39,440 nt of DNA from an uncultured Clostridium sp. Its GTDB lineage: Bacteria > Bacillota > Clostridia > TANB77 > CAG-508. The position numbers and the translations under genes are program-made. The notes beneath the pieces are model-generated. The model was not told the DNA's origin. It did no database searches and worked only from the letters and a program-made list of their open reading frames with translations. Within the stretch, counting starts at the first letter, position 1. Each line of letters opens with the position of its first letter. Below are positions 16,113 through 24,368 of this stretch, one piece after another. The stretch covers positions 1-39,440 of the forward strand of contig CAMUHU010000008.1 in assembly GCA_947088765.1 (NCBI GenBank). Reading direction: 5' to 3'.

Positions 16113-17240
16113 ATGAAAAAAGCCCTAATTTTTTATGCATGCTATGGAGGAGGACACATAAGTGCAGCTAATTCCATTAAAGAATATATAGAACAATTTT
16201 ATCCTGACATTCAGCCAATTGCAATTGACTTCATGAACTATTTAAATGTAACAATAGATAAACTAACCACTACTGCATATGAAGAAATGGCAAAAAAAGT
16301 TCCAAATCTTTGGGGAACAGTATATATGAAATCAGAAAAAGGAGCACTAGCCCGTTTTAGTATAGACTCCAATAAACTTTTAGCAATTAAGCTACACTTT
16401 TTAATAAAGAAATATAAACCAGACTATATTATTTCAACACATCCATTCTCATCACAAATGTGTGCATATCTAAAGAAAAAAAACAAATTACCAAGAATAA
16501 AACTTGCCACTATAATGACAGACTTTGCACCACATGATCAATGGTTAGTAGGAGCAGAATATATAAATTATTACTTTGTCGCACATGAAGCAATGAAAAA
16601 CTCACTAATAAAAAAAGGCATATCAGAAAGAAAGGTATTTGCCACAGGAATACCACTATCTAATCGTTTTTTCTTAAAATATGATAAAGAAACAATATTC
16701 AAAGAAAATGATTTATCAAAAGACAAATTTACCATTTTATTTTTTGCAGGAGGGAGATTTGGGCTAGGAAAGAAAAACACATATAAAATTATAGAAGATA
16801 TTGCTAGATACATAGATAATGTTCAAGTCATTGCTATATCTGGAAAAAATAAAAAAATGTTCGAATCATTTAAACAGACAGTATCTAAATATAATCGAAA
16901 AAACGATATAAAAGTTTTAGAATTCACAGATAAAGTTCCTGAATTAATGCATATATCTGACATTGTAATATCTAAACCAGGAGGACTAACAACATCAGAA
17001 TGTCTTGTATGTGGATTACCAATGATTATTATAAATCCTATACCAGGACAGGAAGAACAAAACGCAGAGTTCTTAGAAAAATCAGGATTAGCATATTGGA
17101 TAAAAGAAGATGATAATCCTTTAGGAGTTATATTCAAAGTTATAAATAATAAAGACATTATGGATAGGCTAAAGCAGAATGTAAACCAATATGCGAACCA
17201 TAACTCCACAAAAGAGATATGTGATATATTGTTTAATTAA
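16113..17240 (+). CDS. UgtP/MGDG-synthase-type glycosyltransferase (GT28)
   Basis: Members transfer glucose or galactose from a UDP-sugar to diacylglycerol, making glycolipids and lipoteichoic acid anchors, on the inner face of the membrane. The 375-residue protein opens with KALIFYACYGGGHISAANSI (the glycine-rich GGGH acceptor loop). It has the MGDG_synth segment with STHPFSS and MTDFAPHDQW, then the nucleotide-sugar site with FAGGRFGLG, KPGGLTTSECL and NPIPGQEEQNAEFL. ATG 16113 is favoured over 16104, which is only two bases from the AAGAAGGG site. The galU and mutase genes in this window would provide its donor. Its codons are less T-poor than neighbouring plus-strand genes. Related enzymes include MurG-like proteins; exact acceptor unknown. 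Confidence 0.88.
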   Translation: MKKALIFYACYGGGHISAANSIKEYIEQFYPDIQPIAIDFMNYLNVTIDKLTTTAYEEMAKKVPNLWGTVYMKSEKGALARFSIDSNKLLAIKLHFLIKKYKPDYIISTHPFSSQMCAYLKKKNKLPRIKLATIMTDFAPHDQWLVGAEYINYYFVAHEAMKNSLIKKGISERKVFATGIPLSNRFFLKYDKETIFKENDLSKDKFTILFFAGGRFGLGKKNTYKIIEDIARYIDNVQVIAISGKNKKMFESFKQTVSKYNRKNDIKVLEFTDKVPELMHISDIVISKPGGLTTSECLVCGLPMIIINPIPGQEEQNAEFLEKSGLAYWIKEDDNPLGVIFKVINNKDIMDRLKQNVNQYANHNSTKEICDILFN

Positions 17241-17283
17241 TTGTGTAAGAAGGGGGACTCTGATTTCCGAAAGCATGGAGACC

Positions 17284-17311
17284 AAAAAGACTAGGTGCTA
17301 GTCTTTTTTTT
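17284..17311 (+). terminator. Terminator after the glycosyltransferase
   Basis: Perfect 11-bp stem AAAAAGACTAG-GTG-CTAGTCTTTTT ending in a T run. Confidence 0.9.
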
Positions 17312-17392
17312 GTTTCCAAAATTAATAAAAAAATGAATAAAATATGAAAAAATAAACAAAATAAAAATAAAAAAACAAAGAGAGAGGGAAAT

Positions 17393-17860
17393 ATGAAAAA
17401 GAAAATAATAATTACAACAATCTTATTAATTTTATTAATATTAGTAAATATAAAATTAATAGAAAACTCAAATAAAACATATGGAGCTTCAAAATCAGGG
17501 TCAACCTCAGATTTACAACTAATGGCAAGAGCAATAAATGGAGAAGCAAGAGGAGAACCATATGAAGGACAAGTAGCAGTTGGGGCAGTTATATTAAACA
17601 GAGTAAGCAGTTCAAACTTTCCAAACACAATAGCAGGAGTAATATACGAAAAGGGAGCATTTACTGCAGTATCAGATGGGCAAATAAATGTACCAATAGA
17701 TGAGAGCTCAACAGTAGTAAAAGCGGCACAAGATGCTCTAAATGGATGGGACCCAACGCATGGAGCGATATACTACTTTAATCCGAACACCGCAACAAAT
17801 AGTTGGATATGGTCAAGACAAGAAATTACTACTATAGGCAAACACAAATTTTGTAAGTGA
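17393..17860 (+). CDS. sleB: SleB-type cortex-lytic hydrolase
   Basis: SleB is a lytic transglycosylase that degrades spore cortex during germination. The 155-residue protein has an N-terminal signal/anchor helix (about 4-24). The Hydrolase_2 domain follows: LMARAINGEARGEPYEGQVA with the catalytic Glu of GEARGE, VAVGAVILNRV, and a C-terminal GAIYYFNP block. It lacks the N-terminal peptidoglycan-binding domain of Bacillus SleB, as many clostridial versions do. AGAGAGGG precedes the ATG. The next gene is ypeB, its obligate partner. Forespore (sigma-G) expression is expected; a loose sigma-G-like pair near 17335-17365 is too weak in this AT-rich DNA to call. Confidence 0.92.
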   Translation: MKKKIIITTILLILLILVNIKLIENSNKTYGASKSGSTSDLQLMARAINGEARGEPYEGQVAVGAVILNRVSSSNFPNTIAGVIYEKGAFTAVSDGQINVPIDESSTVVKAAQDALNGWDPTHGAIYYFNPNTATNSWIWSRQEITTIGKHKFCK

Positions 17861-17921
17861 GATACAAAAATAAAAAAGGGGCGAAATTTGTGTACGCCCA
17901 TAGAAAGGTAGGATATAAAAA

Positions 17922-19277
17922 ATGAAAAATTGGTTAAAAGAATACGGTGCTACAATAGTAGTATTAGCAATACTAATTGCAGCAGTAGTTTTAGGAGTAA
18001 TGCTATACAATAATAATCAAAAATATGAACTAGCAATGGAAAATTCATATAATTACTCATTTTATGAATTTATTAACTATGTAGATAGTATGGAAACATA
18101 CCTAGCAAAATCAGCAATATCGACATCTGCTGAACATGGGGCAGAAACATTAACATATGTATGGAGAGAAGCAAATCTAGCAGAAACATACCTATCGCAA
18201 ATACCAGTTAGTACAGAAGGATTATCAAATGCCTCAAAATTTTTAAACCAAGTCAGCGATTATAGTTATGCATTATCAAGGAAAAATATAAACAATGAAG
18301 AATTATCCCAAGAAGAGCTAGACAATCTATCCAAAATGCATGAATATAGTATACAACTAAAAAATGCAGTAAATGAATTATCAGAAGAATTAAACAATGG
18401 AACAATAAGTTGGAAAGAATTAACAGGAAAAAAAGGAACAGACTTAGCACAACAAGTAAGTAACATATCACAAGACAGTTTTGATACAATAGAAGGAACA
18501 TTTGATGACTATGCAGGACTAATATATGATGGAGCATTTTCAGAACACATGACAAGTAGAGAAAGAAAAGGATTAACAGGGGATGAAATTGATGAAGAAG
18601 CAGCAAAAGAAATAGCAAAAAAATTCATAGGAGAAGATAAAATAAAAGAAATAACCTCAAATGGCTTTTCAGAAAACGGAAATATACCATCATATGACTT
18701 TCATGTTAAAAATAGCACAGAAAACGAAATGGATATATCAGTAGCCAAAAAAGGAGGACATGTAGTATATTTAAATTATAATAGAGAAGTAGAAAATGAA
18801 ATAATATCAAAAGAAGAAGCAAATGAAAGAGCATTAAGATTTTTAGAAGAAAGAGGCTATAAAGACATGAAAGAGACATATTATTTAACACAACAAGGAA
18901 TAGTAACAATAAACTACGCATATCAGCAAAATGAAGTAACATGTTATCCAGACTTAATAAAAATAAAAATAGCATTAGACGATGGAGAAATACTAGGATT
19001 TGAATCAACAGGATATTTAAACTGTCATACAACAAGAGATTTAAATAAAAACACAATAAGCGTTGATGAAGCAAGAGAAAAAATTAACAAAAATCTAGAA
19101 ATAACCAGTGAAAGACTAGCAATAATACCAACAGAATATGATACAGAAATATACTGCTGGGAATTCCAAGGAAAGATAAAAGACAATGAATTTTTAGTAT
19201 ATATAAATGCGGAAACAGGAAAAGAAGAAGACATTTTAGTTATTATCAATACACCAAACGGAACACTAACAACATAG
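17922..19277 (+). CDS. ypeB: Germination protein YpeB
   Basis: YpeB stabilises and localises SleB in the spore; the two depend on each other. The 451-residue protein has an N-terminal membrane helix (about 9-29), a helical N-terminal region (to about 200) and C-terminal PepSY-type repeats. The latter include EIDEEAAKEIAKKFIG, ISKEEANERALRFLEERGY and ISVDEAREKINKN, each followed by a beta segment. The length equals the family norm. Start 17922 is preceded by AAAGGTAGGAT. The sleB-ypeB order is conserved in spore formers. A 250-base tail before the SASP gene holds one doubtful basic ORF. Confidence 0.93.
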   Translation: MKNWLKEYGATIVVLAILIAAVVLGVMLYNNNQKYELAMENSYNYSFYEFINYVDSMETYLAKSAISTSAEHGAETLTYVWREANLAETYLSQIPVSTEGLSNASKFLNQVSDYSYALSRKNINNEELSQEELDNLSKMHEYSIQLKNAVNELSEELNNGTISWKELTGKKGTDLAQQVSNISQDSFDTIEGTFDDYAGLIYDGAFSEHMTSRERKGLTGDEIDEEAAKEIAKKFIGEDKIKEITSNGFSENGNIPSYDFHVKNSTENEMDISVAKKGGHVVYLNYNREVENEIISKEEANERALRFLEERGYKDMKETYYLTQQGIVTINYAYQQNEVTCYPDLIKIKIALDDGEILGFESTGYLNCHTTRDLNKNTISVDEAREKINKNLEITSERLAIIPTEYDTEIYCWEFQGKIKDNEFLVYINAETGKEEDILVIINTPNGTLTT

Positions 19278-19323
19278 GTAGAAAATGAGAGACATTTAAA
19301 TTCTAAAAAACAAAAATAAAAAA

Positions 19324-19440
19324 ATGAATAAAAGCAAAAAAAGTAGACATAATAATACTGAGAAGAAAAAAGTAAATTATAAAAGAGCAAGACAGATAGA
19401 AACGAATATAGCAATAAAAAGCAAAAGGAAATCAAGATAA
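19324..19440 (+). CDS. Possible 38-residue highly basic peptide
   Basis: ATG 19324 to TAA 19440 encodes a Lys/Arg/Asn-rich peptide (starts MNKSKKSRHNNTEKKKVNYK, ends KSKRKSR) with no hydrophobic segment. It sits between ypeB and a SASP gene, both spore genes, and small basic proteins are common in the spore core. Against it: no recognisable Shine-Dalgarno, and A-rich DNA readily gives Lys-rich frames. Unrecognised; may be chance. Confidence 0.25.
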   Translation: MNKSKKSRHNNTEKKKVNYKRARQIETNIAIKSKRKSR

Positions 19441-19535
19441 ATAATCATTAGGATATAATAAAAAAAGAAATAAAACTATGAAAAGCAATTAACAATAATA
19501 TAATTTAAATATCTTCTCGTTAGGAGAAAAATGAT

Positions 19536-19703
19536 ATGTCTAGAAAAGGAATAATGTCAGATAAATTAAAAGAAGAAATAGCAAAAGAATTAGGAGTATA
19601 TGATGAAGTAAAAAAAGAAGGCGGATGGGGAAATGTATCTTCAAAAACATGTGGAAATATTGTAACAAAAGCTATAGAAATCGCAAACAGAGAAAGAAAA
19701 TAA
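19536..19703 (+). CDS. Alpha/beta-type small acid-soluble spore protein
   Basis: SASPs coat forespore DNA and protect it from UV and chemical damage, then are degraded at germination. The 55-residue peptide has MSDKLKEEIAKELGVYDEV, then GGWGNVSSKTCGNIVTKAIE, matching the two conserved SASP blocks, including the LGVYD turn and the W-G-x-V-(S/T)-S-(R/K) and CGN(I/M)V motifs. TAGGAG lies ten bases before ATG 19536, which beats the out-of-frame ATG at 19531. It follows sleB-ypeB, giving a small spore cluster. It is shorter than Bacillus SspA/B but typical of clostridial short forms. Confidence 0.85.
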   Translation: MSRKGIMSDKLKEEIAKELGVYDEVKKEGGWGNVSSKTCGNIVTKAIEIANRERK

Positions 19704-19715
19704 TTGAATATAAGG

Positions 19716-19739
19716 TCGGGGCACATTAATGTGTCCCGA
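19716..19739. repeat. 24-bp palindrome (terminator or hairpin repeat)
   Basis: TCGGGGCACATTAATGTGTCCCGA pairs fully with one G-U. It follows the SASP gene and precedes the convergent mecA, so it may terminate either transcript, though T runs are absent. Its GGGGCAC edge recalls the hairpin repeat family. Confidence 0.6.
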
Positions 19740-19763
19740 ATTAAAATAAATTATAAAAAAATA

Positions 19764-20340
19764 TCAAACATCAATACTAACACCAAGTTCTTCGATTTTA
19801 CTTACCAAAATATCAGAACACGAAACAAACTCAGCAAATTCAGAAATCTGTAAGCAAGCAGAATCATAAAAATCAGAAGAAAATATATCCTCCTTCAAAA
19901 TCATAAAATATTTATCTTTATACATAAAAAACTCAATAAAATTCAATAAATTGTTATTTTTATTAAAACTAGAAAGATAATTACAAAAATCGCATACTGT
20001 ATCAAAACAAGAAAAACCGAAACACAATAGGAACCCTATCAGAAACGGAAAAACCTTTACCAAACTTAGGCATAAAAACACCATCACAAGAAAGAAAACC
20101 AACAAAATAAAACTCAATCAAAAAATAAGAATCATCAACAAAAAAGGTTTCAAAAATAACCTTTTTACTTTTGATAGAAGAATCGGAAATTTTATCTATA
20201 TTATTAAGAATAATAGAAAAAAAATCAAACTCATCAATATTGGACGACATAAACTGCGATAAACTAATATTAAACTTATCCAAATCCTCCATATGTAAAA
20301 CAACCTCAAATTTATCTTCACGTAACTTTTTAATCTCCAT
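19764..20340 (-). pseudogene. mecA: MecA-family adaptor protein, split by a one-base frameshift
   Basis: MecA adaptors feed substrates to ClpC and restrain competence and other regulators. The N-terminal part starts at 20340 (MEIKKLREDKFEVVLHMEDL, behind AGAAAGGACT) and its frame ends at 20002 after SVSDRVPIVFRF. The C-terminal part continues in the next frame with SCFDTVCDFCNYLSSFNKNN, MYKDKYFMIL and ISEFAEFVSCSDILVSKIEE. Removing one A from the five-A run at 20012-20016 restores a single frame of about 190 residues with the normal MecA layout. T/G-ending codons continue through both halves, so decay, if real, is recent. Assembly error is a real alternative. Confidence 0.75.
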
Positions 20341-20448
20341 AAAAAATAGCAGTCCTTTCTAAAATTATGTAAACATCCTATAATATAATTATAATACTTA
20401 ATAGCAAAAAAATAAAGGCACAAAATATGGAAAATTCCCCAAACCCTA

Positions 20449-20477
20449 TTGAAAAATTGTAAGTAAGGGGATATAAT
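20449..20477 (+). promoter_or_regulatory. Sigma-A promoter of the radC-mre-mrdA-minC unit
   Basis: TTGAAA (20449-20454), 17-base spacer, perfect TATAAT (20472-20477), about 70 bases before the first gene. Confidence 0.75.
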
Positions 20478-20551
20478 AATATGGACAAACTGTTAATATA
20501 GAAATCCGTAAGAGAAACGACAAAAAACGAAAAAAGAGAAGAGGTATAAAA

Positions 20552-20809
20552 ATGGCAGCAAAAGAAAAAAATATATGGATACTTATAATATTCATATTAT
20601 GTGGAATAGTAATAGGAAGCTTAATAGGAGAACTAGTATCTAAGGTAGATGCACTTTGGTGGTTTGGATATGGAAACACATTTGGGCTAACATCTCCATT
20701 AACCTTAGATATGGGGGTAATAGTATTAACATTTGCACTAAGTTTCAAAATAAACATAGCAAGTATAATAGGACTTGCAATAGCAATATTTTTATACAGA
20801 AAATTCTAA
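20552..20809 (+). CDS. DUF4321 membrane protein
   Basis: An 85-residue protein with two membrane helices: about residues 8-28 (IWILIIFILCGIVIGSLIGE) and about 55-81 (GVIVLTFALSFKINIASIIG). Between them is the conserved aromatic segment LWWFGYGNTFGL. This matches the small DUF4321 family found near radC and mreB in Clostridia. Function is unknown; its constant place at the head of the mre cluster suggests a link to cell shape or wall synthesis. AGAAGAGG precedes the start. Confidence 0.8.
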   Translation: MAAKEKNIWILIIFILCGIVIGSLIGELVSKVDALWWFGYGNTFGLTSPLTLDMGVIVLTFALSFKINIASIIGLAIAIFLYRKF

Positions 20810-20871
20810 TAGAGACATAACAGGGGGACTAAGCAATAATACTTAACAGAAAATAATAGGAAATAAAAGGG

Positions 20872-20893
20872 TGTAGGGGCGCCCTTTGGGCGT
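20872..20893. repeat. TGTAGGGGC-type hairpin repeat
   Basis: TGTAGGG followed by GGCGCCC-TTT-GGGCGTC (7 bp, one G-U), in the 175-base gap before radC. Another copy of the dispersed family. Confidence 0.6.
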
Positions 20894-20984
20894 CTGAATG
20901 AGGAAACAGTAAACATGAAACCAATATTTCCCCAAATAGTATATAAGAAAATGGGAGCAATATAAAACGAAAGGAAGAACAAAA

Positions 20985-21695
20985 ATGTCAATAAAAATGA
21001 AAGAACTCCCAGAATCAGAAAAGCCATATGAAAAACTTGAAATATATGGAGCCAAAAAGTTATCTAATGCTGAATTACTGGCTATAATAATAAAAACAGG
21101 AACAAAACAAGACTCAGCCTTAACATTAGCACAAAAAGTACTTGCACTAAACAACAAAAAAAGCAAAAGTAACTTAACAAGCCTTAGGGAACTAACAACA
21201 AAAGAACTAACATCAATAAAAGGAATAGGAAGAGTAAAAGCAATACAAATATTAGCATTAGCCGAATTGTCAAATAGAATGCTTACACCAATAAAAACAA
21301 GTGAACAAAAAATAAAAACCACAGAAGACGTTGCAACTCTCTTTATAAGTCAGATGTCTAATGAAAAAAGAGAAATAGCAAAAGTAATTTTATTAAACAC
21401 CAAAAATGTAATAATGAAAATATTAGACTTATCAATAGGTGGAACTAATTATGCAGTACTAGAACCCAAAATAGTATTAGAAGAAGCAGTAAAAATGCAA
21501 GCGCCCAAAATTATATTAGTACATAATCACCCAAGTGGGGACCCAACACCAAGTGAACAAGACTATCAAGCCACAGACAGAATTTTCGAAGCAGCAAGTA
21601 TAATGGGGATAGATTTAATAGACCATGTAGTAATAGGCAAAAATAGATATGAAAGTATAATGTTTCAAAAAAAGAGAAGGAGAAGAGAATATTAA
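20985..21695 (+). CDS. radC: RadC family JAB-domain protein
   Basis: RadC proteins carry a helix-hairpin-helix and a JAB/MPN metalloprotease-like domain. Their once-supposed DNA repair role is doubtful. The 236-residue protein has LPESEKPYEKLEIYGAKKLS at the start, an HhH segment TSIKGIGRVKAIQILALAEL, and the JAB metal motif VHNHPSGDPTPSEQD near residues 178-192. Length and layout are standard. AAAGGAAG precedes ATG. Its stop overlaps the mreB start by one base (TAATG). radC upstream of mreBCD is conserved in Firmicutes. Confidence 0.95.
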   Translation: MSIKMKELPESEKPYEKLEIYGAKKLSNAELLAIIIKTGTKQDSALTLAQKVLALNNKKSKSNLTSLRELTTKELTSIKGIGRVKAIQILALAELSNRMLTPIKTSEQKIKTTEDVATLFISQMSNEKREIAKVILLNTKNVIMKILDLSIGGTNYAVLEPKIVLEEAVKMQAPKIILVHNHPSGDPTPSEQDYQATDRIFEAASIMGIDLIDHVVIGKNRYESIMFQKKRRRREY

Positions 21696-22741
21696 TGAAA
21701 AATAAAAAAATGGAGTTTTTTAAACTAGGTTCAAAAGATATGGGAATAGACTTAGGGACAGCCAATATCTTAGTCACAGTAAAAGGTAAAGGAATAGTAC
21801 TTAACGAACCATCAGTAGTAGCTATAAACTCAAAAACAGAAGAAATATTAGCTACTGGTGCAGAAGCAAAAGAAATGTTAGGAAGAACCCCAGATGAAAT
21901 AAAAGCTGTAAGACCCCTTAAAGACGGCGTAATAGCTGATTTTAAAGCAACACAACTACTACTAAAAAATTTAATAGTAAAAGTATCAAGCAAATATAAT
22001 GCAGGAAGACCTAAAGTAGTAGTTGGAGTACCATCAGGAATTACAGAAGTAGAAGAAAGAGCAGTAGAAGAAGCCGTAATGCATGCAGGAGCAAAAGAAG
22101 TATATCTAATAGAAGAACCAATGGCAGCAGCAATAGGAGCAGGAATAGATGTAGCAGCACCCAGTGGAAGTATAGTAGTAGATATAGGAGGAGGAACTAC
22201 AGAAGTTGCGGTGATATCACTAGGAGGAATAGTAAACAGTGCATCTATAAGAATAGCAGGAGACGAATTAAATAATGACATAATAGATTATGTAAAAAAA
22301 ACATATAATATTTTAATTGGAGAAACAACAGCAGAACAAATAAAAAAAGAAATAGGTTGTGCACTACCGCTAATGACAGAAAAAACAATGGAAGTAATAG
22401 GCAGAGATTTAGGAACAGGGCTACCTGGAAGCTGTGTATTAACATCATCACAAGTACAAATAGCTATAAAATCATCAATAGACGAAATTGTAGAAATAAT
22501 AAAATCATCATTAGAAAAGACACCACCAGAATTAGCCTCTGACATCATGGAAAAAGGAATAGTACTTGCAGGAGGGGGAGCATTAATAGAAAACTTAGAC
22601 AAACTAGTAGCAATGAAAACAGGAATGCCAGCACTAGTTGCAGAAAACCCATTAGAATGTGTAGTAAAAGGAACAGGAAAAACAATAGAAGACATAGACC
22701 AATTAAGAACAGTACTAATAAATGCACGAAAGAACAAATAG
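21695..22741 (+). CDS. mreB: Rod shape-determining protein MreB
   Basis: MreB is the bacterial actin that directs the elongasome and lateral wall synthesis. The 348-residue protein has the actin phosphate-1 loop MGIDLGTANI, the adenosine/phosphate-2 motif IVVDIGGGTTEVAVIS, the EEPMAAAIGAG connector and GIVLAGGGALI near the C-terminus. A KNKKMEFFKLGSKD start supplies an extra basic N-terminus. ATG overlaps the radC stop. The next genes are mreC and mreD. Confidence 0.97.
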   Translation: MKNKKMEFFKLGSKDMGIDLGTANILVTVKGKGIVLNEPSVVAINSKTEEILATGAEAKEMLGRTPDEIKAVRPLKDGVIADFKATQLLLKNLIVKVSSKYNAGRPKVVVGVPSGITEVEERAVEEAVMHAGAKEVYLIEEPMAAAIGAGIDVAAPSGSIVVDIGGGTTEVAVISLGGIVNSASIRIAGDELNNDIIDYVKKTYNILIGETTAEQIKKEIGCALPLMTEKTMEVIGRDLGTGLPGSCVLTSSQVQIAIKSSIDEIVEIIKSSLEKTPPELASDIMEKGIVLAGGGALIENLDKLVAMKTGMPALVAENPLECVVKGTGKTIEDIDQLRTVLINARKNK

Positions 22742-22820
22742 AGAAATATTGTGATAAAAACTATAAAAGAGCAATTACTGAGTTGAAAAAAAAGACAAAA
22801 AGAGAAAAAAACACAAGCAG

Positions 22821-22868
22821 ACAACAATAAACATAAAATAAATTATGTACACACAACAATAAACATAA
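22821..22868. repeat. 16-bp direct repeat upstream of mreC
   Basis: ACAACAATAAACATAA occurs at 22821-22836 and 22853-22868, exactly 32 bases apart (about three helical turns). Role unknown. Confidence 0.6.
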
Positions 22869-22901
22869 CATACAAAATGTAAACAAAGAAAGGATAAAAA
22901 T

Positions 22902-23714
22902 ATGTATAACAATAAAAAAGGTGGAACAATAGGAATAATTATAACAATAGTAATACTAATATTACTAGTCATTTTATCAAACTCAAAACTAAGTGATATA
23001 TCTTATTTAGGTAATGCTATAAACACTATTGTTATGCCAATACAAAATGGATACACATATTTAAAAAACAAGATATCAGGAAATACAAGTTTCTTCACCA
23101 ATATAGAAGAACTAAGTAGCGAAAATGACAATTTAAAAAAAGAAAACAGTGAACTAGAACAAAAATTAAGAGAATTAGAAATAATAAAAGCAGAAAACAT
23201 TACACTAAGAGAATACCTAAACCTTACGGAAAAGTACACATCATATACAACAACACCAGCATATATAATAAACAAAGACACTAGCAATTACAGTAGTACC
23301 TTTGTAATAAACGTAGGATCAAACGATGGAATAAAAGAAAATATGGCAGTCATAGCAGACAAAGGACTAGTAGGGCATGTAGTATCAGTCACAAGTAATA
23401 CAGCAAAAGTACAAACAATAATAGATCCATCAAGTGCAGTAAGTGTAATATTCAAATCAACAGGAGACAATGCCATCTGTAAAGGGGCAATATCAACAAA
23501 TTCATTAAAAGCTACATACATATCTACAGGAGCAGAAATACTAGAAAACGACACAATAGAAACATCAGGAATGGGAGGAATATATCCAAAGGGGATTATG
23601 ATAGGAACAGTAAGCAAAATAGAAAACACAAAAAACGTAATAGACAAATATGCAATCATAAAACCAGCAGTAGACTTCAACAAACTAGAAACCGTTTTAG
23701 TAATAATAAAATGA
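22902..23714 (+). CDS. mreC: Rod shape-determining protein MreC
   Basis: MreC is a membrane-anchored elongasome scaffold that activates PBP2-RodA. The 270-residue protein has an N-terminal membrane helix (about 9-28), a coiled coil rich in Glu, Leu and Lys (about 70-105), then the two-barrel domain with NVGSNDGIKENMAVIADKGL, GHVVSVTSNTAKVQ and SGMGGIYPKGIMIGTV. AAAGGAT lies before the ATG. The 160-base gap after mreB includes a direct repeat. Confidence 0.95.
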   Translation: MYNNKKGGTIGIIITIVILILLVILSNSKLSDISYLGNAINTIVMPIQNGYTYLKNKISGNTSFFTNIEELSSENDNLKKENSELEQKLRELEIIKAENITLREYLNLTEKYTSYTTTPAYIINKDTSNYSSTFVINVGSNDGIKENMAVIADKGLVGHVVSVTSNTAKVQTIIDPSSAVSVIFKSTGDNAICKGAISTNSLKATYISTGAEILENDTIETSGMGGIYPKGIMIGTVSKIENTKNVIDKYAIIKPAVDFNKLETVLVIIK

Positions 23715-23759
23715 CACCACTGTGCCCAAAATACAATTATCTTTCAAAGGAGGAGGAAA

Positions 23760-24302
23760 ATGGAAAAAAGAAAAACACTGATAGCAATATCATTAATATT
23801 AATATTTTTCATCATATATTTTCTCCAATCGAACTTTTTCAGTTGGTTCACAATAGCAGGAATAAAGCCAAATGTATTTGTAATACTAGCATTATTCATA
23901 GGACTATTTCTAGGAAGAAAATATGGGTTATGCTTTGGAATAATATATGGATTCTTTCTAGACTCATTAATTGGAAGAAATATAGGAACATCATCATTAA
24001 TGCTAGGGATAATAGGACTAATTGGAGGGTACATAGACAAAAACTTCTCAAAAGACAATAGACTAATGATAATGGCAATGGTCGCAATAACAACAATAAT
24101 ATATGAAATAGGGTTATATATAATACAAAGTATAATATTAAAATATCAAATAGAGCAAATAAACATACTAATAAAAACATTAGTCATAGAAATCATATAT
24201 AACATAATAATAACAATAATAATATATCCTTTAATAAAAAAAGGCGGATACTATGTAGAAGGAATATTCAAAGAAAACAATATTTTAACAAGATATTTTT
24301 AG
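23760..24302 (+). CDS. mreD: Rod shape-determining protein MreD
   Basis: MreD is the polytopic membrane partner of MreC. The 180-residue protein is strongly hydrophobic with about five or six helices (near residues 7-24, 35-49, 57-73, 79-95, 104-125 and 138-158). It carries the family segment GRKYGLCFGIIYGFFLDSLI. A strong AAAGGAGGAGG precedes ATG. Its position between mreC and the PBP2 gene confirms the call, since MreD diverges quickly in sequence. Confidence 0.9.
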   Translation: MEKRKTLIAISLILIFFIIYFLQSNFFSWFTIAGIKPNVFVILALFIGLFLGRKYGLCFGIIYGFFLDSLIGRNIGTSSLMLGIIGLIGGYIDKNFSKDNRLMIMAMVAITTIIYEIGLYIIQSIILKYQIEQINILIKTLVIEIIYNIIITIIIYPLIKKGGYYVEGIFKENNILTRYF

Positions 24303-24326
24303 TAGGAGCACGGCGCACCATGCCCA
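24303..24326. repeat. Degenerate hairpin repeat between mreD and mrdA
   Basis: TAGGAGCACGG-CGCA-CCATGCCC, a mutated copy of the hairpin at 15925. It starts just past the mreD stop within the operon. Confidence 0.5.
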
Positions 24327-24368
24327 TGTTACAAGACAATTTTCTAAAAAGTAAAAAGGAGGTAATAA

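Noticed and set aside
20171..20362. 63-codon plus-strand frame inside the mecA region
   Set aside because: It is antisense to the recognisable MecA N-terminal half and has no ribosome site.
23711..24061. Frame overlapping the mreC end and mreD start
   Set aside because: It lies out of frame within mreD, is basic and Asn-rich as expected of a shadow, and mreD has the strong AAAGGAGGAGG site.
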